Shown here: positions 9,189-18,585 of the stretch, one piece after another | How the letters are laid out: each line of letters opens with the position of its first letter | Position numbering within the stretch: position 1 is the stretch's first letter | DNA from: Acidobacteriota bacterium | GTDB taxonomy: Bacteria; Acidobacteriota; Terriglobia; Terriglobales; Acidobacteriaceae | Length of the DNA stretch: 54,371 bases | Reading direction: 5' to 3' | NCBI GenBank assembly: GCA_021818585.1 | Contig: JAKATU010000073.1 | Span: 1 to 54,371, forward strand | Position numbers and translations under genes: made by a program | Notes under the pieces: model-generated | Seen by the model: the letters and a program-made list of their open reading frames with translations, nothing else | The model's database searches: none | Told to the model about the DNA's origin: nothing

Positions 9189-9560
9189 ATGCCTGATCAT
9201 CCGTGGCGTACGGTAATCGCGCTCCTGATCGGGGCCGTCGCCTTTGGTATAGCCCCTTTGGCGCTGGCCCGTTTGTGGGCGATGTATTTCTCTCCGAAAA
9301 AGCCTGGTCCAAACAAGAATGCGATCTACGAATGCGGCCTTGAATCGAAGGGCGACGCATGGATCCAGTTTGACCCGGCCTACTATCTTTACGCGATTAT
9401 CTTTTTGATTTTTGACGTGGAAGCGATATTTCTGCTGCCATTCGCGGTTGCCTTTACGGGACTGACGTTAGGGGCGGCGATTGCGATGCTGGTTTTCCTG
9501 CTGTTGCTGGTCGAGGGATTGATCTGGGCCTGGCAGAAGGGACTGCTGACCTGGGCCTGA
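9189..9560 (+). CDS. nuoA: NADH-quinone oxidoreductase subunit A
   Basis: A 123-residue membrane subunit with three transmembrane segments (about residues 9-30, 63-85, 90-112). The family signature is [20 protein letters not shown] followed by [20 protein letters not shown], including the Cys and acidic residues of the loop near the quinone channel. It is the first gene of the complex I operon and is preceded by a strong Shine-Dalgarno sequence. It is separated from nuoB by 34 bases; most of the later junctions overlap. Confidence 0.96.
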   Translation: MPDHPWRTVIALLIGAVAFGIAPLALARLWAMYFSPKKPGPNKNAIYECGLESKGDAWIQFDPAYYLYAIIFLIFDVEAIFLLPFAVAFTGLTLGAAIAMLVFLLLLVEGLIWAWQKGLLTWA

Positions 9561-9594
9561 GCATGGCGCCGGAATTCTGCTGGAAGTGATGTGT

Positions 9595-10227
9595 ATGGAG
9601 CAGGAACTGAAGGACTTAAAAGTCGAGCTGCAGAAGCAGGGGATTTTTACGACGACGCTCGAAGAGCTTTACAACTGGGGCCGTAAGAACTCGGTGTGGC
9701 CGCTGACGTTTGGGCTGGCGTGCTGCGCGATCGAGATGATTGCGACGTCAATGGCGCGGTATGACATTGCGCGTTTTGGCGCTGAGGTGTTTCGTCCCTC
9801 GCCCAGGCAGGCGGACCTGATGATTGTAGCCGGGACGGTTACAAAAAAGATGGCGCCGCAGGTGGTGCGGCTCTACAACCAGATGCCGGAGCCGAAGTAC
9901 GTGATTGCGATGGGGGCTTGCGCGATCAGCGGCGGGCCGTTTCGTGACGGTTACAACGTGCTGAAAGGGATCGACCGGTATGTGCCGGTGGACGTGCATA
10001 TTCCGGGCTGCCCGCCTCGGCCCGAGGCGCTGCTGCATGCCTTTATGACGCTGCAGAAGAAGATTGACGCGCAGCAGTTGCGTGGGGAAGGCCGTCCGCG
10101 GCACTTGAAGGCGGATGCGCCGAGCGAGTATCCGGTGCCGGGATATGGGGCGCACAACCTGGAGCCGATGCATAACGACGATGTATTCCCGCCGAAGCCG
10201 GAGAGCCCATTCAAGGTGCTGCCATGA
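9595..10227 (+). CDS. nuoB: NADH-quinone oxidoreductase subunit B
   Basis: The peripheral-arm subunit that holds iron-sulfur cluster N2. The four ligand cysteines are visible: the pair in [10 protein letters not shown], one in [11 protein letters not shown] and one in [10 protein letters not shown]. Three starts are possible (GTG 9586, ATG 9589, ATG 9595); I chose 9595 because GGAAG at 9582-9586 lies eight bases before it. At 210 residues it is longer than many NuoB owing to a Pro-rich C-terminal tail. Its stop overlaps the nuoC start (ATGA). Confidence 0.95.
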   Translation: MEQELKDLKVELQKQGIFTTTLEELYNWGRKNSVWPLTFGLACCAIEMIATSMARYDIARFGAEVFRPSPRQADLMIVAGTVTKKMAPQVVRLYNQMPEPKYVIAMGACAISGGPFRDGYNVLKGIDRYVPVDVHIPGCPPRPEALLHAFMTLQKKIDAQQLRGEGRPRHLKADAPSEYPVPGYGAHNLEPMHNDDVFPPKPESPFKVLP

Positions 10228-10901
10228 GCGCGCCGGAGTTGGGTGCGGTGGGTGTGGATTTATCGGCCGATGCGTTGCGGGCCTTGCTGGTTGCGGCGAT
10301 CGAGGGCTGCAGTGTGACGGTGGTGGAGAACGAGAGTCCCAGCGGGCAGCGCTCACTGGTGCTGGACCACGAGCACGCGGTAGAGGCTGCGATATTTTTG
10401 CGGGATAACTCAGAGCTGCGGCTGGATTTTTGTTCGAACGTGACGGGTGTGGACTGGCCGGACCGGGAAGTGACGGAAAAGGTCAAGGTCAAGAAGATGG
10501 TCGAAGGGCTGGAGGGCGCGACCGAGCAGGAAGTGGAAGAGACACGGAAGACGCTGGCGCCGGGCTACCTGGAGGCGGTGTATCACCTGTTCTCGATGGA
10601 AAAGAAGCACGGGCCGGTGATTTTGCGGCTGCGGACGCGGGATCGCGCGGAGGGAAATCATTTACCGTCGCTGACTCCGGTTTGGCGGAGCGCGGAGTTC
10701 CAGGAGCGCGAGGCGTTCGATTTGTTCGGGATTGTGTTTGATGGGCATCCGGATTTGCGGCGGATTTTGATGTGGGATGAGTTTGCCGATTATCCGATGC
10801 GGAAGGATTACGTTTCGCCGGCGGAGGATGAGCCGGTGCTGGATGACGGCTGCCTGCCGGGCGCAGAGCCGGGAGCGGAGCAGGGAGCGGCCGACGCATG
10901 A
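10224..10901 (+). CDS. nuoC: NADH-quinone oxidoreductase subunit C
   Basis: A 225-residue 30-kDa subunit of the hydrophilic arm. The signature is the block [20 protein letters not shown] followed by [19 protein letters not shown]. The N-terminal half (about residues 1-75) is poorly conserved, and the C-terminal 20 residues are Glu/Ala-rich. It is separate from nuoD, unlike the E. coli NuoCD fusion. Four-base ATGA overlaps join it to nuoB and nuoD, which implies translational coupling. Confidence 0.94.
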   Translation: MSAPELGAVGVDLSADALRALLVAAIEGCSVTVVENESPSGQRSLVLDHEHAVEAAIFLRDNSELRLDFCSNVTGVDWPDREVTEKVKVKKMVEGLEGATEQEVEETRKTLAPGYLEAVYHLFSMEKKHGPVILRLRTRDRAEGNHLPSLTPVWRSAEFQEREAFDLFGIVFDGHPDLRRILMWDEFADYPMRKDYVSPAEDEPVLDDGCLPGAEPGAEQGAADA

Positions 10902-12091
10902 GCAGAGATTTGATGATGGACGCGACTGGGAATGACGAGCGGCTGGCCCCCACCTATGGCGCGGGGCAGCATCGGCTGAAGGCAGAGCGCGAGTCGCAGA
11001 TATTGGAAGTGTCGATTGGGCCGCAGCACCCTTCGACGCATGGCGTTTTCCGGATGGATGTGAAGCTGGACGGCGAGCGCGTGGTGCAACTGAAGCCGGT
11101 GTTTGGATACCTGCATCGGAACCACGAAAAGATTGCGGAGAACGGGTCGTATCTGGCTGCGATTCCTTACACGGACCGGCTGGATTACCTTTGCTCGATG
11201 ACGAACAACTGGGGCTACACGCTGGCGGTGGAGACGCTGGCTGGGATTACGGTGCCCGAGCGGGCGGAGTATATCCGTGTGATCATGGCGGAGCTGACGC
11301 GGTTCCAGAATCATGCGGGACTGGTGGGATTTCTGCTGCAGGATATGGGGGCTTCGGGCACTCCGCTGATGTATGCGTTTCGCGAGCGGGAAAAGATTCT
11401 GGATTTGTTTGAGGCGGTGAGCGGTGCGCGCATGATGTGCAATTACCTGCGATTCGGCGGGGTGCGCGTGGACTGCACGCCGGAGTGGATGAAGGAAACG
11501 CGGGAGCTGGTGGGCGTGCTGCCCCGCTTTGTGGATGAGTTTGAGCGGCTGCTGCGGGGGAATGAAATCCTGATGGCGCGCACGCAGGGCGTGGGCGTGC
11601 TGCCGCGCGAACTGGCGGTAAATGCCGGTGTTACGGGGCCGATGCTGCGTGCGACGGGTGTGAATTATGACATCCGCAAGGTGGATCGGTATGGAATTTA
11701 CGACCGGTTCAAGTTCCGGGTTCCGCTGGGCGAGCACGGAGATGTGTATGACCGTTACATGATGCGCGTGCTGGAGATGCGGGAGTCGATTTCGATCCTG
11801 GAGCAGGCATTGAAGGAGATTCCGGAGGGACCGGTGCAGGACCCGAAGACGAAGCTGCGCGGGCTGCGGCCGAAGGCGGGCGAGGCTTACGGGCGGATTG
11901 AGTCGCCGAAGGGCGAGCTGGGCTTTTACCTGATCAGCGATGGAACGATGAATCCTTATCGTTACCGGGTGCGGTCGCCTTGCCTGATCAACCTGACGAT
12001 ATTGGAAGACATGTGCCTTGGGCAGAGCGTGGCCGATGTGGTGGTGACGCTGGGCAGCGTGGATATTGTGATGGGCGAGGTGGACCGCTAA
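10898..12091 (+). CDS. nuoD: NADH-quinone oxidoreductase subunit D
   Basis: The 49-kDa subunit (397 residues), which with NuoB forms the quinone-reduction site. The conserved His is in [14 protein letters not shown] and the conserved Tyr in PYTDRLDYL. The C-terminus has the family block [18 protein letters not shown], then a short end with an Asp-Arg finish. The stretch [20 protein letters not shown] replaces the more usual IGFLHRGIEKLAE, a variant also associated with non-canonical complex I enzymes (my recollection, not checked). It ends TAATG, sharing one base with nuoI. Confidence 0.95.
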   Translation: MSRDLMMDATGNDERLAPTYGAGQHRLKAERESQILEVSIGPQHPSTHGVFRMDVKLDGERVVQLKPVFGYLHRNHEKIAENGSYLAAIPYTDRLDYLCSMTNNWGYTLAVETLAGITVPERAEYIRVIMAELTRFQNHAGLVGFLLQDMGASGTPLMYAFREREKILDLFEAVSGARMMCNYLRFGGVRVDCTPEWMKETRELVGVLPRFVDEFERLLRGNEILMARTQGVGVLPRELAVNAGVTGPMLRATGVNYDIRKVDRYGIYDRFKFRVPLGEHGDVYDRYMMRVLEMRESISILEQALKEIPEGPVQDPKTKLRGLRPKAGEAYGRIESPKGELGFYLISDGTMNPYRYRVRSPCLINLTILEDMCLGQSVADVVVTLGSVDIVMGEVDR

Positions 12092-12726
12092 TGCTGGGCG
12101 AAGGCATCGTAAAAGGATTGTTCGAGACGGCCCGTAATTTTCTGGGCAGCTATGTGGACAAGGATCGCCTGGTCACCGTGCAGTATCCGGAGGAGCGGCA
12201 TCCGCTGCCGGAGGCGGCGAGGAATTTTCCGTTTCTGTTGTATGACGGAGATGATCCGGAGGCGGGACTGCGGTGCGTTTCGTGCCATATTTGCGAGAAG
12301 GAATGCCCGCCGCGCTGCATATATATCGAGAAGAGCACGGACAAGAAGCCGGATTTTGTGGGCAAGCCGCAGTTCTATCCGGCGCGGTTCGACATTGATG
12401 TTTCGGTGTGCATGAGCTGCCAGATCTGCGTTGAAGTGTGCCCGTTCGACGCGATCCGGATGGACAAGGAATTTGAGCTGAGCACGGATGACCGTTTTGG
12501 CGGGCTGATGTGGACGAAGAAAGAGCTGTCGAAGCCGAACGAGTACTACCAGAAGATTCATCCGGTGGAAGCTGCCGAGACCGACGCGCGGCGGGCCGAG
12601 GACGTGGAAAAGGCCAAGGCAAAGGCTGCTGCCGCCGCTGCTGCCAAAGCAGCGGAGGTGGCCAAGGCTGCGGAAGCCGCGAGGGCTGACGATGAAGGGG
12701 CCGGGAAGGAGCCGTCAAAGGGATGA
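12091..12726 (+). CDS. nuoI: NADH-quinone oxidoreductase subunit I
   Basis: A ferredoxin-like subunit carrying two [4Fe-4S] clusters (N6a/N6b): CVSCHICEKECPP and CMSCQICVEVCPF. The start overlaps the nuoD stop by one base. At 211 residues it is longer than most NuoI because of a charged, Ala/Lys/Glu-rich tail from about residue 160 to the end that should form a solvent-exposed helix. nuoI follows nuoD directly, since nuoE, nuoF and nuoG are absent from the operon. The stop overlaps the nuoH start. Confidence 0.95.
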   Translation: MLGEGIVKGLFETARNFLGSYVDKDRLVTVQYPEERHPLPEAARNFPFLLYDGDDPEAGLRCVSCHICEKECPPRCIYIEKSTDKKPDFVGKPQFYPARFDIDVSVCMSCQICVEVCPFDAIRMDKEFELSTDDRFGGLMWTKKELSKPNEYYQKIHPVEAAETDARRAEDVEKAKAKAAAAAAAKAAEVAKAAEAARADDEGAGKEPSKG

Positions 12727-13946
12727 ATGTGAGCTTTACGATGGCGGGCGGTCTTGCCGAGCGGGTGGACCAGATCTTTGTGACGTTAGACCATTGGGCG
12801 GTTGCGCACACGCCGGGACCTCTGCAATGGCTGGTGCAGATTCTTTTGATCGTAGTGCCGATTCTGGCGGTTTTTCCAGGGCTGTTTGCGCTGACCACCG
12901 TGCTGGAGCGAAAGGGACTGGGACGTATCCAGAATCGTTACGGCCCGAATCGCGTGGGTCCATACGGGTTGCTGCAACCTGTTGCCGATGGCCTGAAGGC
13001 GCTGACGAAGGAAGACCTTGTGCCGCGGACGGCGGATGGGGTGGTGCATTATCTGGCTCCGCTGGTGATTGTGGTGACGGCATTTTTAGTCTACGCAGTA
13101 CTGCCGGTGGGACGGAATATGACTGCGGTGCACCTGAACGCCGGGCTTCTGTTCTTCTTCGCGATTGGCTCGGCTACGGAACTGGCTGTATTTATGGCGG
13201 GATGGTCGAGCCGAAACAAGTATTCGCTGCTGGGGGCGATGCGCGCGATTGCGCAGATGATCAGTTATGAGGTTCCGCTGATTCTTTCGACGATTGCGGT
13301 GATTATGATTGCCGGGACGCTGGCTCCGGAAAAGATTGTGCTGGCGCAGGCGAGCTACACGGGGATTTTTCCGCACTGGTATGTGTTCACGCCGTGGGGC
13401 TTTGCGGGCTTCCTGCTGTTTATGACGGCGGCCGCGGCAGAGACGAATCGCAGCCCGTTTGATTTGCCGGAGGGTGAGTCGGAGATTATAGCGGGCTACA
13501 TCGTGGAGTACTCGGGCTTTAAGTTTGCGCTTTTTTTTCTGGCCGAGTACCTGGAAATATTCGCAGTGAGCGGGCTTGGGATCACGCTGTTCCTGGGCGG
13601 ATGGTCGGCGCCGCTGAGTTTTCTGGCGGTGATTCCTTCGTGGATCTGGTTCTTCGCGAAGCTGATGGTGATGATCTGCACGTTCATCTGGGTGCGGGGC
13701 ACGCTGCCGCGTCTGCGGATGGACCAGCTGATGAACTTTGCGTGGAAGTTTATGTTGCCGATGGCGCTGGTGGACATGGTTTGCGCCGGCGTGTGGCGTT
13801 TTTTGCCGGGCGGCGCGCTGTGGTCAGTGCTGCGCTGGGTGATTTGCACTGTGATTGTGGTGGTGCCCTACGTGGCGCTGGCGCGCGGGCTACAGATGGG
13901 CAAGAAGGTGGAACAGAGGGTTTATCGCTACGCGGAGGAAGGGTAA
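12723..13946 (+). CDS. nuoH: NADH-quinone oxidoreductase subunit H
   Basis: A 407-residue membrane subunit that joins the quinone site to the proton-pumping arm. Family blocks: LERKGLGRIQNRYGPNRVGP, PVADGLKALTKEDLVP, and AETNRSPFDLPEGESEIIAG followed by YIVEYSGFKF. About eight or nine transmembrane segments are visible. An ATGA overlap links it to nuoI, and nuoJ begins two bases after its stop. Confidence 0.96.
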   Translation: MNVSFTMAGGLAERVDQIFVTLDHWAVAHTPGPLQWLVQILLIVVPILAVFPGLFALTTVLERKGLGRIQNRYGPNRVGPYGLLQPVADGLKALTKEDLVPRTADGVVHYLAPLVIVVTAFLVYAVLPVGRNMTAVHLNAGLLFFFAIGSATELAVFMAGWSSRNKYSLLGAMRAIAQMISYEVPLILSTIAVIMIAGTLAPEKIVLAQASYTGIFPHWYVFTPWGFAGFLLFMTAAAAETNRSPFDLPEGESEIIAGYIVEYSGFKFALFFLAEYLEIFAVSGLGITLFLGGWSAPLSFLAVIPSWIWFFAKLMVMICTFIWVRGTLPRLRMDQLMNFAWKFMLPMALVDMVCAGVWRFLPGGALWSVLRWVICTVIVVVPYVALARGLQMGKKVEQRVYRYAEEG

Positions 13947-13948
13947 TT

Positions 13949-14470
13949 ATGACGGTTGCATTTATTCTGCTCGCCCTGATTACGGTGGCGGCCGCGGTGG
14001 CGGCGATGAGCATGCCGCGGCTGGTGCACTGCGCGCTGGCGCTGGTGGTGGCTTTTGCAGGACTGGGCTGCATTTTTCTGGCGCTGGGCGCGGAGTTTGT
14101 GGGTCTGGCGCAACTGCTGGTTTATGTGGGCGCGGTGGCGATCCTGATTGTATTTGCGATTCTGCTGACGCGGGGCAGCGAGATTTCTATGCGGCCGGGC
14201 GCGCGGTCGGCCTTTTCCGGAACGGTGATTGCTCTGGCGGTATTCGCGGTGCTGGCGCATGCGGTGATGACGAGTCGTGTGAGCCGGATAGCGACTACTG
14301 TGGCGCCTCCTTCGAACCGCGTGCAGGAGATTGGCGTGGAGCTGCTGCATCAATATGTGCTGCCGCTGGAGGTTATCGGACTGCTGCTGACCGCGGTGCT
14401 GATTGGCGCGGTGATTTTGGCGTGGCGCGAAAAGCCCGCGGCGGAGCAGGAAGGAGCGCGGACGCGATGA
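13949..14470 (+). CDS. nuoJ: NADH-quinone oxidoreductase subunit J
   Basis: A 173-residue subunit with five hydrophobic segments. The pi-bulge helix of the family is seen in EFVGLAQLLVYVGAVAILIV. The frame is open well upstream, but ATG 13949 follows GGAGGAAGGG at 13934-13943 and begins with the expected membrane helix. An overlap of ATGA with nuoK continues the coupling of the operon. Confidence 0.95.
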   Translation: MTVAFILLALITVAAAVAAMSMPRLVHCALALVVAFAGLGCIFLALGAEFVGLAQLLVYVGAVAILIVFAILLTRGSEISMRPGARSAFSGTVIALAVFAVLAHAVMTSRVSRIATTVAPPSNRVQEIGVELLHQYVLPLEVIGLLLTAVLIGAVILAWREKPAAEQEGARTR

Positions 14471-14793
14471 ATCCTTTGTCTGCATGCTTGCTGGTGGCGG
14501 CGTTTTTATTTTGCGTAGGACTGGCCGGGGCGCTTTCGCGGAGCAGCGCGATCCTGGTGCTGGCCGGCATTGAGCTGATGCTCGGCGCGGCGAATTTAAA
14601 CTTTGTTGCCTTCTGGCGTTATGGCTCGGTGGCCGCGACGTCGCGGGTCCATGCGCTGACGGGCATTATGTTTGTGCTGTTTTCGATTGGCGTGGCGGCG
14701 GCTGAGGCGGCGGTGGGCTTGGCGCTGATTCTTGCGATTTATCGCCATGCGAAGACGTCGGACGTAACCGAGATCACGGAGTTGAAGGGATAG
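14467..14793 (+). CDS. nuoK: NADH-quinone oxidoreductase subunit K
   Basis: A 108-residue, three-helix subunit of the MrpC type. The membrane glutamates needed for proton transfer are present in VLAGIELMLGAANLNFVAFW and GVAAAEAAVGLALILAIYR. The start is inside the nuoJ stop (ATGA). A 34-base gap to nuoL follows, the same length as that between nuoA and nuoB. Confidence 0.95.
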   Translation: MNPLSACLLVAAFLFCVGLAGALSRSSAILVLAGIELMLGAANLNFVAFWRYGSVAATSRVHALTGIMFVLFSIGVAAAEAAVGLALILAIYRHAKTSDVTEITELKG

Positions 14794-14827
14794 CGCATGG
14801 CACTTATGAACGAGCGGAGAAGATGCC

Positions 14828-16894
14828 TTGATTAGAATCCTGTGGCTTATTCCGGCGATTCCCGTGGTGGCTGCCGGATGGATCGCATTGTTGAAGCAGG
14901 GCCGACGCAAATTGGCTGCGACTGCGGCCATTGGCGCACTTGGCATCTCGCTGATTTTGTCGGTTGCGGCGTTTGTGGAGATGCTGGGCAACTCTGCGAC
15001 GCAGGTGGTGAATTTCCGCTGGCTGCAGTTTGGCTCGCAGTGGGTATCACTGGGCTGGCTGCTGGATCCGCTGGCAGCGATCATGCTGGTGATGGTGAGC
15101 TTTGTTGGCCTGCTGACTTTTATCTACAGCCTAGGCTACATGGCGGAGGATGAGAATTTTACGCGGTTTTACTGCTTCCTCTCACTTTTTGCCGGCGCGA
15201 TGCTGACGGTGGTGATTGCAAACAGCCTGTTGCTGCTGTTCATGGGCTGGGAACTGGTGGGGCTGACGTCGTATTTGCTGATCGGCTTCTGGTATCACAA
15301 GCCGGAGGCAGCGGCGGCGGCGAAGAAGGCGTTTATCGTAACGCGCGTAGGTGATCTTGGGCTGTTGCTGGGTATGGTGTGGCTCTATGGGAGCACGGGC
15401 ACGCTGCTGTTTTACAACCACGGCGCGGGTTGCCTGGAGCAGAGTGCGCTGGCCTCGCTGGTAGCGCATACAACGATTGGCGGAATGGCGGTTTCAACGG
15501 CGGTGGCGCTGCTGATTTTTCTGGGAGCGATGGGCAAGTCTGGCCAGGTGCCGCTGCATATATGGCTCCCTGATGCGATGGAGGGTCCGACGCCGGTGAG
15601 CGCGCTGATTCATGCGGCGACAATGGTCGCGGCGGGCGTTTATCTGATTGCGCGGGTGTATCCGCTGATGAGCGCGGCTGCGACGCCGGGAACGGTCAGC
15701 ACGGCGCTGCAGGTAGTGGCTTGGATTGGTGCGATCACCGCGTTTTTTGCTGCTTGCATTGCTGTGGCGCAGGACGATATCAAGCGGATACTGGCGTACT
15801 CGACGGTTTCGCAACTGGGTTACATGATGCTGGGCCTGGGCGTGGGCGGCGTGGCGGTGGGCATGTTCCACCTGATTACGCATGCGTGCTTCAAGGCGCT
15901 GTTGTTCCTTGGCGCGGGGTCTGTGATTCACGGCTGCGCGGGCGAGCAGGATATTCGCAAGATGGGCGGGCTGCGGCGGTTTATGCCGATTACGTTTTTG
16001 ACGTATGCGGCGGGCATGCTGGCGCTGTGTGGGTTTCCGCTGTTTGCGGGTTTCTGGAGCAAGGATGAAATTCTGCATGCGGCGCATGGGTGGCCGATTT
16101 CACTGGGGCCGTTTTACCTGGGCACAGCGGGCGCCTTGCTGACGGCGTTCTACATGATGCGGCAGGTGTACTACGTATTCCTTGGCTCGCGGCGCACGGT
16201 CGATGAGGCGGCGGAAGCGGCTTTCGCGGCGCATGAGCATGCGGCGCATGGGCATGATGAACCGCATGAAAGCCCATTGGTGATGACGGTGCCGATGATC
16301 CTGCTTGGGCTTCTGGCGACGTTTCTGGGATTTGTCGGGATGCCTGCCTGGCCCTGGTTCAGCGACTTTATGACGGGACAGGTTACGACGCTCGACTTTG
16401 AACGGTTTGCGGAAGCGGGTCTGCTGCCGCTGATGCTGGTTTCGTCGGTGATGGTTTTCCTCGGGCTTGGGCTGGGGTGGTGGATATATGGGCGCAAGCC
16501 GATTGTGAGCGCGAGCCAGCCGGATGGACTGGAGCAGTTGATGCCGCTGGTTTTTGGCGCACTGCGGCGAAGACTGTTCGTAGATGAGTTTTACGGAGCC
16601 ACCGTGATTCCACTGGCGCGGCTGGGTTCGGTGCTGAGCGATGGGTTCGACCGCTACGTGCTTGGCGGGCTGGCCGCTTTGACCGCGCTGCTGGTGAATG
16701 GTCTTGGACATATCGATGACGCGATTGACGCGCATGCGGTGAACGGCGGATTCGATCTGGGATCGCGAGGGCTTGCGGCCGGCGGTCGATGGTTTGCCGC
16801 GTGGCAGAGCGGACGCGTGCAGACCTATTTGCGATCGATTGGAATTGCGTTGGTAGTTTTTGCAGTGATGCTGCTGTGGTGGGGTAAGGCATGA
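14828..16894 (+). CDS. nuoL: NADH-quinone oxidoreductase subunit L
   Basis: The distal antiporter-like subunit of complex I, 688 residues against 613 in E. coli. The pump residues are kept: Glu in FMGWELVGLTSYL, Lys in GAMGKSGQVPLHIWLPDAME. After the 14-helix core it has the long amphipathic lateral helix and an end helix (IALVVFAVMLLWW). A His-rich cytosol- or periplasm-facing loop (HEHAAHGHDEPHE) lies near residue 470. It appears to start at TTG 14828, seven bases after GGAGA; a 12-codon frame from ATG 14797 overlaps this start. The stop overlaps nuoM (ATGA). Confidence 0.95.
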   Translation: MIRILWLIPAIPVVAAGWIALLKQGRRKLAATAAIGALGISLILSVAAFVEMLGNSATQVVNFRWLQFGSQWVSLGWLLDPLAAIMLVMVSFVGLLTFIYSLGYMAEDENFTRFYCFLSLFAGAMLTVVIANSLLLLFMGWELVGLTSYLLIGFWYHKPEAAAAAKKAFIVTRVGDLGLLLGMVWLYGSTGTLLFYNHGAGCLEQSALASLVAHTTIGGMAVSTAVALLIFLGAMGKSGQVPLHIWLPDAMEGPTPVSALIHAATMVAAGVYLIARVYPLMSAAATPGTVSTALQVVAWIGAITAFFAACIAVAQDDIKRILAYSTVSQLGYMMLGLGVGGVAVGMFHLITHACFKALLFLGAGSVIHGCAGEQDIRKMGGLRRFMPITFLTYAAGMLALCGFPLFAGFWSKDEILHAAHGWPISLGPFYLGTAGALLTAFYMMRQVYYVFLGSRRTVDEAAEAAFAAHEHAAHGHDEPHESPLVMTVPMILLGLLATFLGFVGMPAWPWFSDFMTGQVTTLDFERFAEAGLLPLMLVSSVMVFLGLGLGWWIYGRKPIVSASQPDGLEQLMPLVFGALRRRLFVDEFYGATVIPLARLGSVLSDGFDRYVLGGLAALTALLVNGLGHIDDAIDAHAVNGGFDLGSRGLAAGGRWFAAWQSGRVQTYLRSIGIALVVFAVMLLWWGKA

Positions 16895-18585
16895 GCGGAA
16901 TTGGACCACTGACACTACTGACTGCGTTGCCCATTGCCGGGGCCCTGATTGTGCTTGCGCTGAAGCGCGCGGAGAAACTGGCGCGAATGATTGCGATAGC
17001 GGTGGCTGCTGTCGCGCTGGTAGCGACGCTGGCACTGTGGGCGCGATTTGATGCGGCTGCGCCGGACATGCAGTTTGTTGAGATGCATGCGTGGGCGCCG
17101 TCATTGGGTTTGACATACCACGTTGGCGTGGATGGGCTGGGCCTGCTGCTGCTGGTGCTTTCGGCAGTGGTGGTTTTGATGTCGCTGGCGGCATCGTGGA
17201 AGAACGCGAAGCACGGGCCCGTGTACTTTGCGCTGGCGCTGCTCCTGGAATCGGGACTGTTTGGGACGTTTACGGCGCTGAACTTTCTGCACTGGTTTAT
17301 TTACTGGGAGTTGACGCTGCTGCCGGCGTTTTTCCTGGTGAGGCTGTGGGGAGGTTCGCAAGGCGCAAAGGCGTCTGTGCAGTTCTTCTTCTATACGATG
17401 ATTGGCAGTATCGCGCTGCTGATTGCGTTCCTGGCGATTTACCTGGCGACGGGGACTTATGATTTCGTGACTCTGGCGCAGATGGCGCAGAATGGTGGAC
17501 TGGCGGCGGCGCTGCAGCAGAATCTGCACTGGGGCGGATGGAGCGGGGAGCAGATAGGGCTGGTACTTTTCTGGGCGATTTTTCTTGGGTTTGCGGTGAA
17601 GACGCCGGTGGTGCCTTTTCACGGATGGTTGCCGGCTACCTACGCGGAGGCATCGAGCGAGACGACGATGCTGCTGACGGGCGCGATGTCGAAGATGGGC
17701 GTGTATGGATTCCTGCGGATTCTGCTGCCGATTTTCTCGGCGCAGATGCAGGAGATGCAGACTCCGCTGCTGTGGCTGGCTGTGGCTTCGATTGTGCTGC
17801 CCGCATTTGCGGCGTGGCACCAGAAGGATTTGAAGCGTACGTTTGCGTACTCTTCGGTGAATCACCTTGGGTATTGCGTGCTGGGCGTGGTGGTTGCGGC
17901 GCGGTTTACTGGGACGGACTTGTCGCTGGGGATGGAGAAATCCGCTGCGCTCACGGGCGTGCTGCTGCAGATATTCAGCCATGGGCTGACGGCGGCGGCG
18001 CTGTTCTGGTTTGTGGCGCTGCTGGAGCGGCGCAGCGGCGGGTTGCGAGGGCTGGAGGATTTTGGCGGCCTGCGCAAGGTTGTGCCGGTGTTCTGCGGAC
18101 TGATGGGGATTGCAATTTTTGCTTCGCTGGGATTGCCGGGGTTGAATGGTTTCCCGGCGGAGTTCCTGATCTTCAAGGGCGCGTTTCCACTGGCAGGATG
18201 GGCTACTACGATTGCGCTGCTGGGACTGCTGCTGACGGCGGTATTTCTGCTGGGCATTTTGCAGAAAGTTTTCTTTGGTCCGTTGGGCACGGAGCAATTT
18301 GCTACTGAGGTAGATACAAATGCGGAAAAGTCGCGTGTGACGCGACCGATGGCTGATCTTTCCACGATGGAGCGCTTTACGGTGGCTCCTGCGATTGCGC
18401 TGATGTTTGTGCTGGGGCTTTATCCACAGCTGATCGCGGGCAAGATGGTCGGGACGGTGACGCAATGGACGACGCCAGCGTCCACTGTGAATTTGATGAA
18501 CGCAACACAGGCGAAGGTTTCGCAACCTTACGCATTGGGCGCGACGGTGCGACGGGCGCAGGTGAACTGGAAGGTGGCGAACTGA
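16891..18585 (+). CDS. nuoM: NADH-quinone oxidoreductase subunit M (first copy)
   Basis: A 564-residue antiporter-like proton-pumping subunit. The key Glu is in FIYWELTLLPAFFLV and the key Lys in GFAVKTPVVPFHGWLP; a second Lys is in GAMSKMGVYGFLR, as in canonical NuoM. It is longer than E. coli NuoM (509) because of an extended C-terminal tail after the last helix, containing MADLSTMERFTVAPAI and a hydrophilic end. Its stop TGA shares one base with the start of a second NuoM (TGATG). Confidence 0.95.
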   Translation: MSGIGPLTLLTALPIAGALIVLALKRAEKLARMIAIAVAAVALVATLALWARFDAAAPDMQFVEMHAWAPSLGLTYHVGVDGLGLLLLVLSAVVVLMSLAASWKNAKHGPVYFALALLLESGLFGTFTALNFLHWFIYWELTLLPAFFLVRLWGGSQGAKASVQFFFYTMIGSIALLIAFLAIYLATGTYDFVTLAQMAQNGGLAAALQQNLHWGGWSGEQIGLVLFWAIFLGFAVKTPVVPFHGWLPATYAEASSETTMLLTGAMSKMGVYGFLRILLPIFSAQMQEMQTPLLWLAVASIVLPAFAAWHQKDLKRTFAYSSVNHLGYCVLGVVVAARFTGTDLSLGMEKSAALTGVLLQIFSHGLTAAALFWFVALLERRSGGLRGLEDFGGLRKVVPVFCGLMGIAIFASLGLPGLNGFPAEFLIFKGAFPLAGWATTIALLGLLLTAVFLLGILQKVFFGPLGTEQFATEVDTNAEKSRVTRPMADLSTMERFTVAPAIALMFVLGLYPQLIAGKMVGTVTQWTTPASTVNLMNATQAKVSQPYALGATVRRAQVNWKVAN

